This document shows, piece by piece, positions 19,399-29,292 of a DNA stretch of 51,608 nucleotides. The first letter of the stretch is position 1, and each line of letters begins with the position of its first letter. Source of the DNA: Planctomycetaceae bacterium (lineage in GTDB: Bacteria > Planctomycetota > Planctomycetia > Planctomycetales > Planctomycetaceae); contig JAJDEI010000109.1 of the NCBI GenBank assembly GCA_029259845.1, positions 64,222 to 115,829 on the forward strand. Direction: 5' to 3'. The position numbers were made by a program, and so were the translations under genes. The notes below the pieces were generated by a model. It was not told the DNA's origin. It saw only the letters and a program-made list of their open reading frames with translations, and did not search any database.

Positions 19399-20700
19399 AT
19401 GCCTCCGTTTCCGACAAACGCAATCACTCGCCGGGACGCCCTCCGACTGGCTGCGGGGCTTGGTGTCTCATTCCTGTTGCCCGGCATGACAGTGCGGGCG
19501 GCCGGCCGTCGTGGGGCCGAGCGGCCCCGATCGCTGATCACCCTTTGGATGGCGGGCGGAGCGAGCCAGTGGGAGACGTGGGATCCGCATCCCGAATCGA
19601 AACATGGCGGACCGACGTGGGCCATCAAAACGACGGCCGGCGATTTGCAGATTTCCCATCTGCTCCCGCAGATGGCCGAGCAGATGCACAAGCTGTCGGT
19701 GATCCGCACGCTGGTGTCCAAAGAGGGGGACCACGAGCGGGGCACCTACTTCGTGCAGACTGGGTATCGGCCGGACCCGACCGTCGTGCATCCTTCTCTG
19801 GGAGCGATTCTCGCCCAACAGCGGCCCGGTGAGGGCGTTGAGATTCCCATGCACGTCTCTCTGGCAACGGGCGACGGCTTCGTGGTCCCGCGCGGCGGGT
19901 ACCTGGGAGACGAGTACGACGCTTTCCGTATCTACGATCCCGGCCGCAACATCCGCAACATGCGCCAGCGCGTGGGCGACAAGCGTCAGCAGCGACGGCT
20001 GGCGAATCTGGACGTCGTCTCCCGCAGCTTTCGCCGGGGACGCGAGCAACAGGTCGACGACACGCTCCATGAGCATGTCATCGAGCGGGCGCTAGCGATG
20101 ATGTCCTCCGAGCAACTCTCCGCGTTTCTGCTCGACGAAGAGCCGCGGGCGGTCATCGGTCGTTATGGTGACAGCCGCTTCGGCCGCGGCTGCCTCGTTG
20201 CCCGCCGGCTCGCGCAGCAGGGGGTGCGGTCGATTCAAGTGGTCCTGCAAGGCTTCGACACGCACGCCGACAATTTCGCGGGACACGAGTCCCAGTGCGC
20301 CAAGCTCGATCCGGCGTTCGCCGCGCTGATGCGTGACCTCGAAGAACACGACCTGTTGGATTCGACGATCGTGCTTTGCATCGGCGAGTTCGGCCGCACG
20401 CCGTGGATCAACGGCCTCGATGGACGCGACCACTGGCCGCTCGGTTTCTCGTGTGTCATCGGTGGCGGTGGGCTGCGATCGGGAGTCGTGATCGGCGGCA
20501 CCGACCCGGACCGCTGGGCCGGCGAGCAGGACATCCCATCCAAAGACCGCACGCCTCCTGCTGACCCGATCGAGGTGCCCGACCTGTTTGCCACGATTCT
20601 GCAACAGATGAACGTCGCGCCGGACCTGGAGATCATCACGCCCATCGGCCGTCCCCTCGCCTTCAGCACGGGCACGCCGATTGAACGATTGCTTGTCTGA
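19399..20700 (+). CDS. DUF1501 protein, Tat-exported
   Basis: A 433-residue protein with a twin-arginine signal (T10-R11-R12-D-A-L followed by LAAGLGVSFLLPG). The mature part is of the sulfatase/alkaline phosphatase-like superfamily: MAGGASQWETWDPHPE, the KEGDHERGTYFVQTGY segment, GFDTHADNFAGHES and CIGEFGRTPWING, with His and Asp residues at expected metal positions. DUF1501 genes pair with DUF1549/DUF1553 genes in planctomycetes, and this pair is probably one transcript. The biochemical role of the pair is not established; a periplasmic hydrolytic or carbohydrate-linked role is the usual inference. Confidence 0.93.
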   Translation: MPPFPTNAITRRDALRLAAGLGVSFLLPGMTVRAAGRRGAERPRSLITLWMAGGASQWETWDPHPESKHGGPTWAIKTTAGDLQISHLLPQMAEQMHKLSVIRTLVSKEGDHERGTYFVQTGYRPDPTVVHPSLGAILAQQRPGEGVEIPMHVSLATGDGFVVPRGGYLGDEYDAFRIYDPGRNIRNMRQRVGDKRQQRRLANLDVVSRSFRRGREQQVDDTLHEHVIERALAMMSSEQLSAFLLDEEPRAVIGRYGDSRFGRGCLVARRLAQQGVRSIQVVLQGFDTHADNFAGHESQCAKLDPAFAALMRDLEEHDLLDSTIVLCIGEFGRTPWINGLDGRDHWPLGFSCVIGGGGLRSGVVIGGTDPDRWAGEQDIPSKDRTPPADPIEVPDLFATILQQMNVAPDLEIITPIGRPLAFSTGTPIERLLV

Positions 20701-20743
20701 TTTTGTGGCAATTCGAACTCGGCGGCCCTAAGATGCACTCGTC

Positions 20744-21604
20744 ATGAGTGCTGCTTCCCCAGATTCGCCTGCCTACGATTCGATCGCCATTGTGGGCGTG
20801 GGGTTGATCGGCGGGTCGATCGCGGCGGCGGTCAAGCGGCGGCGGCTGGCGCGGAGGGTCGTGGGGATCGGGCGGAACCGGGAGCGCTTGGACGCGGCTC
20901 GGGCGTCGGGATTAGTCGACGTCGTTTCGGTCAGCATGGCCGCCTCCGAACAGTCCGAATTGGTAATCGTTTGCACGCCGGTCGGCCGGATTGCTGCGGA
21001 TGTGCGAGAAATCGCTGCGCGTTCCCGCTGTGGGTCGACCGTGACAGACGCCGGCAGCGTCAAAGGAGCCATCTGTGCTGATCTGGCGGCCGGGCTTCCC
21101 GGCGGCGTCTCCTTCGTGGGATCCCATCCGTTGGCCGGCTCGGAGAAAACCGGTTGGGAACATGCCGATGCAGTGTTGTTCCAGGACCGGCTGTGCGTCG
21201 TGACGCCCTGCCCCAATGATTGCTCCGCGGCGGCGCCGTTCGTGGAATCGTTCTGGCAGGCGATCGGCATGCGGACAAAACGGATGTCGCCCGATGAGCA
21301 TGACCGGGTGCTGGCGTTAACGAGCCACTTGCCCCACGCCGCGGCGGCAGCGCTGGCGTCGTTGCTCTCCGAGGATCTCGGCGACTTCACCGGAAGCGGG
21401 TTCCGCGACACGACCCGCATCGCCGCCGGCGACCCGAACATCTGGACCGGAATCTTCCTGCAGAACGCCCGGCACGTGGACGAACACATCGGCAGTCTGG
21501 TCGCACGGCTCACGCAATTCCGCGAACTGATCGCCAGTCAGGATGAGGCCGGACTCCGCGCCTGGCTCGCCGCCGCCAAGCAACACCGAGACCGGCTTGG
21601 GTAA
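20744..21604 (+). CDS. tyrA: Prephenate dehydrogenase
   Basis: A 286-residue NAD(P)-dependent enzyme converting prephenate to 4-hydroxyphenylpyruvate in tyrosine synthesis; it could also accept arogenate. The Rossmann motif is G18-V-G-L-I-G23-G (IAIVGVGLIGGSIA), VTDAGSVKG follows, and the catalytic segment S127-H128-PLAGSE is intact. DEHDRVLALTSHLPHAAAAAL and FRDTTRIAAGDPNIW complete the family pattern. Its length is normal for a stand-alone TyrA without an ACT or chorismate mutase domain. It follows the DUF1501 gene by 43 bp and may be read through from it. Confidence 0.93.
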   Translation: MSAASPDSPAYDSIAIVGVGLIGGSIAAAVKRRRLARRVVGIGRNRERLDAARASGLVDVVSVSMAASEQSELVIVCTPVGRIAADVREIAARSRCGSTVTDAGSVKGAICADLAAGLPGGVSFVGSHPLAGSEKTGWEHADAVLFQDRLCVVTPCPNDCSAAAPFVESFWQAIGMRTKRMSPDEHDRVLALTSHLPHAAAAALASLLSEDLGDFTGSGFRDTTRIAAGDPNIWTGIFLQNARHVDEHIGSLVARLTQFRELIASQDEAGLRAWLAAAKQHRDRLG

Positions 21605-21805
21605 CGGAGACGCCGGGACATTCGGCGTGTTATCAACAGAGAGTCCGTTTGGCGTCGGCGTCGATTTGCGATCGACGGCTGACCACGAAAAGAATCGTTG
21701 TTTTCTAACCGATCCCGGCACAAGTTGGTGAACCTCAGGCGGCGTGGTGCGTTGTCCCTGAGCGTCTGACCGCCTGACCCGCACACAGGAGGCACTGCCG
21801 CCACG

Positions 21806-23020
21806 ATGCCCATCGAGGTTCGCTGTGAATGTGGACGACGGCTGCATGCCCCGGAAGAGGCGGTCGGGCTGAGGGTCCGCTGTCCGGCGTGCCGCGCGGC
21901 TGTCAATGTTCCGATGCCTCTGCCATCGCCGCGAAAAATATCTCGCGACGGTCCGTCGCCATCAGATCAATCCAAGCGACGAGACGGCTCAGATCACCCG
22001 GGCAGCAAGGAGCCGAAGAAGACGCCGCCGCCCGCGTCGCCGGGGCTGCCTCCGAAACGGAATGCGGTCCGTCCCGGCAAGAACGTGTTCCGTCCGCACG
22101 CCGGGAGTCCGCCGCCGCTGGAGCAAGAGACGCGACGCCGCAAGAAGCGACGCACGAAATCGCCGCCTGTGCCCGACTCATCCTGGATGGCGAGTCTGAG
22201 CTTTCCGTTCCGCACGGAAGCATTGTTGGCGATCTGCATCATGACGGTGTTTTACACCTGCATCATGGTGCCGCTCCGGTTTTCCTTCGCTCACCCCATG
22301 ATCTGGGTCTCGCCGCGGTTCGTGGTCTTCATGATCTTCATGCTCGTGCTGATCCAAGGATACTTCTGGCATTTTCTGTTTCAGGTGATGCGAACCGCCG
22401 CCTACAACGAGCCCGATTTGCCAATGACGGCCGACTGGGATCCGGAGAACATCATCTACGACCTGTTCATTGCGGTGGGATGCACGCTGGCGTCATTTGT
22501 CCCGTTGATTGGTTACGCAGCGTTTGAGCTCTCGCCCTTTCTGTGGGAACATCCGTTTATCTCGACGATGATCGTCTTCCTGGGGGTCCTGAACCTGCCG
22601 ATGGCTCTGTTGATGGCGGTCAGTTCACTGCCGACGTTGATTCCGCAGATGCTGCAAGTGTCGTCCGCCGTTCCGTGGCTGGTGACGCTGCTGGTGGTGC
22701 TCGCGTTTTTCTATCTTCCGATGGCGCTGCTGGCGTCTGTGCTGCATCAGACGATCCGCGCCGCCATGCCGTGGTATGTGATTCCGGCCATGCTGCGCGT
22801 ACGGTGGGCCTATTTGGAGACACTGATTCTGGTGATCGGCGTTGCGGGCATCGGTGCGTTCTTTCAGGTGTTGGCGGCCTATGTGCCGATCCTGGGGGCG
22901 TTTTTGACGTGGTTCATCGTGCTGGTGGGACACACGGCCATCATGCACCGCTTGGGAGCGATGTACTACGACGACCGCCGTGTACTCGGCTGGTTCCCGG
23001 ACTCGCCGCGCGTGATTTGA
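21806..23020 (+). CDS. Membrane protein with N-terminal zinc ribbon
   Basis: A 404-residue protein. A small zinc ribbon opens it (C7, C9, C26, C29 in CECGRRLHAPEEAVGLRVRC-PAC), then about 90 residues of disordered Pro/Lys/Arg-rich linker, then six or more membrane helices from about residue 133 (LLAICIMTVFYTCIMVPLRF) to about 385. An acidic luminal segment (MTADWDPENIIYDLF) sits between helices. Zinc ribbon plus membrane domain is a recurrent planctomycete arrangement; the function is unknown. It resembles the protein at 15416-16783 in general plan. It begins 201 bp after tyrA, in its own reading unit. Confidence 0.8.
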   Translation: MPIEVRCECGRRLHAPEEAVGLRVRCPACRAAVNVPMPLPSPRKISRDGPSPSDQSKRRDGSDHPGSKEPKKTPPPASPGLPPKRNAVRPGKNVFRPHAGSPPPLEQETRRRKKRRTKSPPVPDSSWMASLSFPFRTEALLAICIMTVFYTCIMVPLRFSFAHPMIWVSPRFVVFMIFMLVLIQGYFWHFLFQVMRTAAYNEPDLPMTADWDPENIIYDLFIAVGCTLASFVPLIGYAAFELSPFLWEHPFISTMIVFLGVLNLPMALLMAVSSLPTLIPQMLQVSSAVPWLVTLLVVLAFFYLPMALLASVLHQTIRAAMPWYVIPAMLRVRWAYLETLILVIGVAGIGAFFQVLAAYVPILGAFLTWFIVLVGHTAIMHRLGAMYYDDRRVLGWFPDSPRVI

Positions 23021-23100
23021 GTTGAGTGCGTCCGTGGAAAAGTGGCCAGTGGAAAAGTGGGGCGACGGATGCCAATGAATCAGAGCCCGAAGCGTTAGCC

Positions 23101-23215
23101 GCCCGTTGAAAAACTCAATTCCGCGTGCCACTGCCGTCTCGGCAGTGCGAGAAACCAGTCAGTTTTCAGTCATCTGCACGGCTGACACAGCCGTGCAGAT
23201 GTTTTGCAACGGGCT
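23101..23215. repeat. TGCCACTGCCG repeat with GCCCGTTG outer arms
   Basis: Outer arms GCCCGTTGAAAAAC (23101-23114) and GTTTTGCAACGGGC (ending about 23215) enclose CACTGCCGTCTCGGCAGTG and CTGCACGGCTGACACAGCC. This is the most complete copy in the window of the family at 19247-19326 and 11896-11974. Confidence 0.8.
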
Positions 23216-23291
23216 GTTAGCGACGGGACGGCTTCTCCGGCACCCGACCATTTTGGGTGCGTCCGCTCAATGGTGGTGCTCGCACATTTCC

Positions 23292-23445
23292 GGGTGGCTG
23301 GGGCGATGTTGAGGCGACGGACGCGTGTCCTCGGTCCGAACACTGGGGCCGAACACTGGGGCCGTCGCGCGTGTCGTTCACTGTCCACAGCCCCAGGGTT
23401 ACGAGTGGCTGACCAATCATCGATCTTAGATCGCCCCAGCCACCC
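23292..23445. repeat. GGGTGGCTGGGGCGA palindromic element, copy 3
   Basis: 154 bp with the perfect 15-bp terminal inverted repeat. It is longer than the other copies partly because of a tandem 13-bp duplication (GAACACTGGGGCC at 23338-23350 and 23351-23363). The inner arms CTGGGGC (23356-23362) and GCCCCAG (23390-23396) keep the nested hairpin. It lies in the 583-bp gap before trxB; the remaining gap shows only a short direct repeat (GTGGAAAAGTGG, twice near 23033-23060). Confidence 0.85.
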
Positions 23446-23603
23446 CCACCATCAAGCGGATGCACGCGACTAACATTCTGACCGGGGTCGTCAGTTGTCA
23501 CCCTTCGGGGACTTTACTATCGTGACCTCTTTGCTTCACACGGCGATTTCGAACGCTCACAGCCGATCTATCACCCACACCAAGTTTCGAACGGAGTCGC
23601 ATC

Positions 23604-24656
23604 GTGACAGAGAAAGTCGTCATTATCGGTTCAGGTCCGGCGGGATGGACCGCGGCGATCTACGCGGCACGGGCCGAGTTGGATCCGCTGCTTTTTGAGG
23701 GGGACGCCTCGCAGGAGAACTGGGACATCGGCCGCCCGCCATTGGGACAACTGGCCATTACCACGGAGGTTGAGAACTTCCCGGGCTTCCCTGCCGGCGA
23801 CCTGAACGCGTATCTCGACAACGCCATCGACGAGAAAAAACGCAAGTACATGGCCCCGCATTCGGGGCACGGCGTCAGCGGTCCGGAGTTGATGGAGCTG
23901 ATGCGGCAGCAGGCGGTCAACTTCAAGACACGGGTGCGGACCGAGGACATCACGTCGGTCGACTTTTCCTCCCGTCCGTTCCAATTGACGACCGCCGGCG
24001 GGGAAGTCGTCGAAACCCTGTCGGTGATTGTCGCAACCGGTGCCCGGGCCAACTACCTCGGGCTGGAATCAGAGAACCGGTTTAAGAACCGGGGCGTCTC
24101 CGCGTGCGCCGTGTGTGACGGGGCGTTGCCGCGATTTCGGGACAAGCCGCTCGTCGTCGTTGGTGGCGGCGACAGTGCGATGGAGGAGGCCGATTACCTC
24201 GCCAAGTTCGCCAGCAAGGTGTACATCGTGCACCGCCGGGATGAGTTGCGCGCGAGCAAGATCATGGCGGAACGGGCGATCAACAACCCCAAGATCGAGG
24301 TCAAGTGGAGCACGACGGTTGATGAAATCCTTGGCAACGACGAGGAGGGAGTCACCGGGGTCCGCATCCGCAGCACCAAGGACGAAAGCCAGACGGAGGT
24401 GTTGGAGGCGTCCGGATACTTCGCTGCCATCGGACACACACCGAACACCGACTTCCTCAATGGACAACTGGAGACGAGCGAAAAGGGATACGTTTGCTGG
24501 ACGGTCCCCTTCCGGACGAACACGAGCGTCGAGGGCGTGTTTGCAGCGGGGGACGTGGCGGACGACAACTACCGTCAGGCGGTGACCGCAGCGGGCAGCG
24601 GCTGCATGGCCGCCCTCGACGCGGAACGCTGGCTCGCCGCACAAGGGCACCACTAG
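23604..24656 (+). CDS. trxB: Thioredoxin-disulfide reductase
   Basis: A 350-residue FAD/NADPH enzyme that reduces thioredoxin. FAD motif [16 protein letters not shown] (9-24), redox-active C168-A-V-C171-D in the NADPH domain, NADPH motif [15 protein letters not shown] (186-199) and the terminal FAD segment [23 protein letters not shown] are all intact. It is about 30 residues longer than E. coli TrxB; most of the extra lies at about 68-92 (around [18 protein letters not shown]), before the conserved GPELMELM helix. Start GTG at 23604 has GGAG upstream. It is followed 135 bp later by folE. Confidence 0.95.
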   Translation: MTEKVVIIGSGPAGWTAAIYAARAELDPLLFEGDASQENWDIGRPPLGQLAITTEVENFPGFPAGDLNAYLDNAIDEKKRKYMAPHSGHGVSGPELMELMRQQAVNFKTRVRTEDITSVDFSSRPFQLTTAGGEVVETLSVIVATGARANYLGLESENRFKNRGVSACAVCDGALPRFRDKPLVVVGGGDSAMEEADYLAKFASKVYIVHRRDELRASKIMAERAINNPKIEVKWSTTVDEILGNDEEGVTGVRIRSTKDESQTEVLEASGYFAAIGHTPNTDFLNGQLETSEKGYVCWTVPFRTNTSVEGVFAAGDVADDNYRQAVTAAGSGCMAALDAERWLAAQGHH

Positions 24657-24791
24657 GAAACCGAGCATCAATTGGTTCTCGGATTCCTGTTGGGTCCGTA
24701 TGGGCGCTTGCGGCGTCGGTCGCAACTCAGTCCGTGAACCGAGACACACGAGTTCCCGAAATCATCCGTTGCCGCGAGAAAGAATCATTTC

Positions 24792-25397
24792 GTGACCGAC
24801 CCGCACAATCCCCCTGCTGACCCGCCTTCGAACGAACCGGTCGACTCGGCACGCATTGAACGGGCCGTGCGAGAAATCCTCGCGGCAATTGGCGAAAATC
24901 CCGACCGGCAAAGCCTGCGAGAGACCCCCGCGCGGGTCGCCCGCATGTATGCGGAGCTGTTCGCCGGGCTGCACAGCGATCCCGCGCGGCACTTGCAGCG
25001 GGTCTTCGAGGAGACGTACGACGAGCTGGTTCTGGTTCGCGACATCAGTTTCAACAGTATGTGCGAACATCACCTGCTGCCTTTTATGGGGGTCGCCCAT
25101 GTGGGATATCTGCCGCGCGGCAAGGTGGTGGGACTCAGCAAGCTCGCGCGGGTCGTCGAAGAGATCTCCCGCCGTCCGCAGCTGCAGGAACGGATGACGC
25201 ATCAAGTGGCCGACCTCATCAACGAGGAACTGGACGCCAAAGGTGTGGTCGTCGTCGTGGAAGCCGAGCATACCTGCATGACCATCCGCGGGGTCCGCAA
25301 GCCGGGCAGTCTCACCGTGACCAGTGCCGTGCGGGGGTTGTTTAAGAGCAATCAGTCGAGCCGCGCCGAAGTGTTTTCGCTGATCAACCGCCAATGA
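24792..25397 (+). CDS. folE: GTP cyclohydrolase I
   Basis: A 201-residue enzyme opening the GTP imidazole ring to give dihydroneopterin triphosphate, the first step of folate (and pterin) synthesis. The zinc ligands are present at C91, H94 ([10 protein letters not shown]) and C162 ([13 protein letters not shown]), and the [10 protein letters not shown] and [10 protein letters not shown] helices match the family. Start GTG at 24792. The stop overlaps the ATG of the next gene (ATGA at 25394-25397), so the two are translationally coupled even though the downstream membrane protein has no known link to folate. Confidence 0.96.
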   Translation: MTDPHNPPADPPSNEPVDSARIERAVREILAAIGENPDRQSLRETPARVARMYAELFAGLHSDPARHLQRVFEETYDELVLVRDISFNSMCEHHLLPFMGVAHVGYLPRGKVVGLSKLARVVEEISRRPQLQERMTHQVADLINEELDAKGVVVVVEAEHTCMTIRGVRKPGSLTVTSAVRGLFKSNQSSRAEVFSLINRQ

Positions 25398-26170
25398 TCT
25401 CGCTGATCTGCTGCCGACTGATCTGCGGCGCAAGCCTCTGCTGGGCGCTGATGCCTCGCCGCCAGGTGACGTGCGGGTTTTTCCGAATTCAGCATCTCGT
25501 CGTGCTCGCACTGAGTGCCCTCGCCGCAATCACGCTGACCGGCAACGACGTCTCGGAATCGCCGCTCACTCTTTGGCCGACAGCCATCACCCGCGGGATC
25601 GACATCGACATCACACTGGTCGCGTTTGCCGGGTCCGTCGTGTGGGCCCTGGACCGGCGCGGGCTTGGGCGGGTGTCGATCTTTTCGATTTTGGTGCTGT
25701 CAGCCGCGGCGACCATGGGAACGCAAACATTGGCCCATAACGGCGGCGGGGCGGGAGCGACGGCGTTCGTTTTCCTTTCAGAGTTTTCGTCGGCGTGGTT
25801 GTTGGGAACCGCGCTGACCGGGATGCTGCTCGGGCACTGGTATCTGACGGCCACGTCGATGTCGCTGACGCCTCTTGTCCGATTGAACCAGTTCTTTCTC
25901 TCGGCGGTGCTGCTGCGCGCGGCCGTGGCGGGGGCCGGGTTGATAACCGCGCCGATCGCGGTCACGCAGACGACGCATCTGGTCTGGCTCACGCTGCATT
26001 GGCTGAGCGGGATCGCGGGGCCGCTGGTGATGTCGCTGCTGATCGCGAGGATTTTGAAGTACCGGAACACGCAGTCGGCCACCGGCGTGTTTTTCGCGGG
26101 GGTGATTCTGGTCTTCATGGGCGAGATGGCCGCGACACTGCTGTCGAACGAGCTTGGGCATCCGTTGTGA
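25394..26170 (+). CDS. Conserved membrane protein of unknown function
   Basis: A 258-residue protein with about seven hydrophobic segments (near 33-47, 72-86, 94-108, 125-150, 165-190, 200-222 and 230-248). Polar residues inside the membrane region ([34 protein letters not shown], with HLVWLTLHW between) hint at a cofactor or ion role, but no motif is recognised. The first 25 residues are Cys-rich and the true start could be a later codon. Coupled to folE by an ATGA overlap; convergent with the cardiolipin synthase gene 53 bp away. Confidence 0.7.
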   Translation: MISLICCRLICGASLCWALMPRRQVTCGFFRIQHLVVLALSALAAITLTGNDVSESPLTLWPTAITRGIDIDITLVAFAGSVVWALDRRGLGRVSIFSILVLSAAATMGTQTLAHNGGGAGATAFVFLSEFSSAWLLGTALTGMLLGHWYLTATSMSLTPLVRLNQFFLSAVLLRAAVAGAGLITAPIAVTQTTHLVWLTLHWLSGIAGPLVMSLLIARILKYRNTQSATGVFFAGVILVFMGEMAATLLSNELGHPL

Positions 26171-26222
26171 AGGTTGTTGCCAACAAGGCCGCCGCTCAGA
26201 CACCCGTCTCTTGTGACGATCG

Positions 26223-27656
26223 TCACATCAGCGGGGCGAACAGACGGCAGACGTTTTCTGCGAAGACGGAACGGGCGGGGCGCTTCTGCCAGTGCTTCAA
26301 GCGGATGGTCCGGGCGTGCTGCAGGTCGGCCTCGAACAGTTTCTCCAGTTCGGCGGCGATGCGAGCGTCGTACATGGCGACGCCGACTTCAAAGTTGAGC
26401 AGCAGGCTGCGGGCATCGAAGTTGGGCGAGCCGACGAGCGACCAGTTGCCGTCGATGGTGAGCGTCTTAGAGTGCTGGATGCCGCGCCGGTACTCATGGA
26501 TTTCGACGTCCGCGTGCAACAACGCTTCGTAGTAGGACCGCCCGGCGAGGACCGCCCAGTAATGGTCGGAGCGGCCCGCCAGCAGGAGGCGGACCCGGAC
26601 CCCCCTTCGGGCGGCTGTCTCCAACGCCATCATCAGCGGCTCGGTCGGCACAAAGTAGGACGTTGCCAACGTGATGCGGTCGCGGGCTTCGTTGATCGCC
26701 GTGAACATCAGTTCGTGAAACGTGCGCAGGTGACCGATCGGACCGCCGCTGACAACTTGGGCGACGACGTCCCCAACGTCTGGCGGCGGAGGGAACCGTT
26801 TCGCGTCGGTCAGCTCCTCGCCGGTGGCGTAGTACCAATCCTCGGCGAACACGCGTTGCAGTTGTAGGACCGTCGGTCCTTTCATCTGCAGATGCGTGTC
26901 GCGCCAGTACCCCAGCGACTTGCTGCGACCGAGGTACTCGTCTCCGATATTCATCCCTCCGGTGAAACCAACCTTGCCGTCCACAATGACGATCTTGCGA
27001 TGGCTCCGCAGATTGATCGACCACTTGGCGCGGAGGGAGCGTCCGGAATGGAAAGCGGCGATCGCGATGCCCGCATCGAGCATCGGGCGGAAGAATTTGC
27101 GGCTGAGGAACAACGATCCAATGCCGTCGTACAAGAAGCGGACCTTGACCCCTGATCGGGCCTTCTGGATGAGCAGGTCCCGGACACGGTGTCCGGTCCG
27201 GTCGGCCCGCCAAATGTAGTATTCCAGATGTAGCGATTCCTGCGCGGCCATGATGGCCACTTCGATCCTGCGGAGCGTGACGTTCGTGTCGGCGAGTAGT
27301 TTGATTTGGTTGCCCGCGGTCGGAACGGTGTCGCTGCCGTCGGAGGCGACCTTCATCAGCTGCGACTGCTGGTCTTTGAGAACGTGATCGCAGTGATACT
27401 GGTACCGCCCGAGTTCCGGCAGTTGCTCCTGAATCGCTCGCGACGCGGCTTCGATTTTCGCCGCGCGGCGTTCGACCCGGTTGATCCCGAAGAACAGGTA
27501 TAGCAGCCCTCCCACGTAGGGGAGCAGCACGATCGCAAGAATCCAGGCGACGGTGGCAGCCGGCTGCCGCCTGCGGGTGAGCACAACCCAACGGATGAGC
27601 AGCAGCGTAACGAGGTACCCCAGGACGAGACTGATCGTCGTTCGCCAGTCGGTCAT
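26223..27656 (-). CDS. cls: Cardiolipin synthase (phospholipase D family)
   Basis: A 477-residue membrane enzyme that joins two phosphatidylglycerols into cardiolipin. Two N-terminal helices (about 7-25 and 36-56) anchor it. Two HKD motifs follow: H219-x-K221-x4-D226 (SHRKIVIVDGKVGFTGGMN) and H395-x-K397-x4-D402 (QHSKTLTIDGNWSLVGSPNFD), both with all catalytic residues. The length is typical for ClsA-type enzymes. The ATG at 27656 is chosen because the upstream in-frame sequence lacks a hydrophobic start and runs into dispersed repeat-like sequence. Confidence 0.93.
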   Translation of the reverse strand: MTDWRTTISLVLGYLVTLLLIRWVVLTRRRQPAATVAWILAIVLLPYVGGLLYLFFGINRVERRAAKIEAASRAIQEQLPELGRYQYHCDHVLKDQQSQLMKVASDGSDTVPTAGNQIKLLADTNVTLRRIEVAIMAAQESLHLEYYIWRADRTGHRVRDLLIQKARSGVKVRFLYDGIGSLFLSRKFFRPMLDAGIAIAAFHSGRSLRAKWSINLRSHRKIVIVDGKVGFTGGMNIGDEYLGRSKSLGYWRDTHLQMKGPTVLQLQRVFAEDWYYATGEELTDAKRFPPPPDVGDVVAQVVSGGPIGHLRTFHELMFTAINEARDRITLATSYFVPTEPLMMALETAARRGVRVRLLLAGRSDHYWAVLAGRSYYEALLHADVEIHEYRRGIQHSKTLTIDGNWSLVGSPNFDARSLLLNFEVGVAMYDARIAAELEKLFEADLQHARTIRLKHWQKRPARSVFAENVCRLFAPLM

Positions 27657-28023
27657 CGGAGGTCTCGTTTCGAGTCGGCGCGTCAGGCACTGCTGCGTGG
27701 TTCTGCCTCGTGTCCCGGCTGCAGTTGGGGAATGCGCGGCGGGACAATGCCGAATGTCGAACTCGGAATGACGAAAGAAAATCCGAATCCCCAAATCCGA
27801 ATCTGGCGGGCAACCTGTCTGTTAGGAAGGTCACGCCGATCGTTGCGACGGTCATAATGTTTCGGCACGCGTGGCTTCGACCTGGTTGTGCTTCGACATT
27901 CGATCTTCCCTCGTCATTCGGGCTTCGGCATGCGAGTCGGGGAGTGTCTGTTGTTGCCCGCGGGCACAGGCCCCCTCCAACCGAGTTTCGGCACTGGTCG
28001 TTGGGGTCGAAGCCCAGCCGCCG
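27657..28023. other. Intergenic region, 367 bp
   Basis: No gene is supported. It contains weak, imperfect inverted similarity between about 27750-27803 and 27893-27935 (TCGTCATTC and TTCGACATTC-like words), resembling a dispersed planctomycete repeat. No terminator or promoter was recognised. Confidence 0.5.
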
Positions 28024-29049
28024 TCACCGCAGGAACTCTTCGGCTTCGGCCATGAATTCGGGATACAGTGTGCGCATCTGGCCGACAGCCTCGGCGAGGG
28101 GGACGGCGACAATTTGCAGGCCGCGGAGGGCGACCATCTTGCCGAAGTCACCGGACAGGGCGAGGCGGCCGGCGTGGATTCCGAGCCGTGTGCCGAGGAC
28201 GCGGTCGTAGGCGCTCGGCGAGCCGCCGCGCTGCAGGTGGCCCAACGTCACCTCGCGTGTTTCGATTCCTGTTTGGTCTTCGATCACGTTCGCGACATGT
28301 TTGCCGATCCCACCGAGCTGGACATGGCCGAACTCGTCGATCTCGCCACTTTGCGTGACCATTTCTCCCTTGATTCTTGCGCCCTCGCTGACCATGACGA
28401 TGCCGTAGTGCTTGCCTTCGCTCTTGCGGCGCTTTAGCCGCGTGCAGATTTCGTCGAGGTCGGCTTCGATTTCCGGGACGAGGATGGCATCGGCGGCGAC
28501 GGCGATTCCGGCGAAACAGGTGATCCAACCGGCGTGACGCCCCATGCACTCGACCACCATAACCCGGCGGTGGGATTCGGCCGTTGTCCGCAGGCGGTCG
28601 ACGGCATCCATGACGGTGTTCAGGCAGGTATCGAATCCGAAGGTGAAATCGGTGCTGCTGAGGTCGTTGTCGATGGTCTTCGGGCAGCCGATGGTGGGCA
28701 ACTTGTGGTCTTCGTACAGCCGGCTGGCGACGCCCAGCGTGTCGTCGCCTCCGATGGCAATGAGGGCGTCGATTCCCAGTTTATCCACGGTTTCAATCAC
28801 CTTGCCGACGAGTTCCGGGTCTTTGTAGGGATTGGTCCGCGAGGACCCGAGGATGGTCCCGCCGCGCGGCAGAATCTCGTCGGTCTTCATGGGGTCGAGG
28901 ACCTCGTAAGTGCCCTCGACGGCTCCGCGCCATCCTTCCTGCAGCCCGAGCGTCTCTCCACCTGCGTTGTGAACGGTTCGCACAACGGCCCGGATGACGG
29001 CGTTCAATCCGGGGCAGTCTCCCCCTCCGGTGAGTACGGCAGCTCGCAT
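28024..29049 (-). CDS. Phosphofructokinase, PPi-dependent type
   Basis: A 341-residue PfkA-superfamily enzyme phosphorylating fructose 6-phosphate. Catalytic TIDND is at 125-129. The phosphoryl-donor determinants are Asp103 in GGDDTLG (Gly104 in the ATP enzyme of E. coli) and Lys124 in CPKTIDNDL (Gly124 in ATP enzymes); this D/K pair marks pyrophosphate-dependent enzymes, which work reversibly. The sequence is of the short, actinobacterial/Amycolatopsis-like group. MGRHAGWI and the substrate loop [14 protein letters not shown] are intact. It is separated from accC by 243 bp with no visible feature. Confidence 0.92.
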   Translation of the reverse strand: MRAAVLTGGGDCPGLNAVIRAVVRTVHNAGGETLGLQEGWRGAVEGTYEVLDPMKTDEILPRGGTILGSSRTNPYKDPELVGKVIETVDKLGIDALIAIGGDDTLGVASRLYEDHKLPTIGCPKTIDNDLSSTDFTFGFDTCLNTVMDAVDRLRTTAESHRRVMVVECMGRHAGWITCFAGIAVAADAILVPEIEADLDEICTRLKRRKSEGKHYGIVMVSEGARIKGEMVTQSGEIDEFGHVQLGGIGKHVANVIEDQTGIETREVTLGHLQRGGSPSAYDRVLGTRLGIHAGRLALSGDFGKMVALRGLQIVAVPLAEAVGQMRTLYPEFMAEAEEFLR

Positions 29050-29292
29050 GTCTGGTCTTTCTGAGATGATCTTGTGTGTTTGAATTCAGGAAACTGTCGG
29101 TCGTGGCGTCTTGTCTACCAAGCCGAAGCCCAGAGCGTCGGCTCGATGGCAAGGCCGTCGGTTTACGAATTCCGGGAGCGCTTCGGGACAGTTTGTCGCT
29201 GAGCCGGCCGGTCGAAACATGGTGTCACAGCGACCGCGTCGCGCTCTCGCCGTTTGCACCGACAGGAGAGGAGCTGCCACTGATTGATCAGT

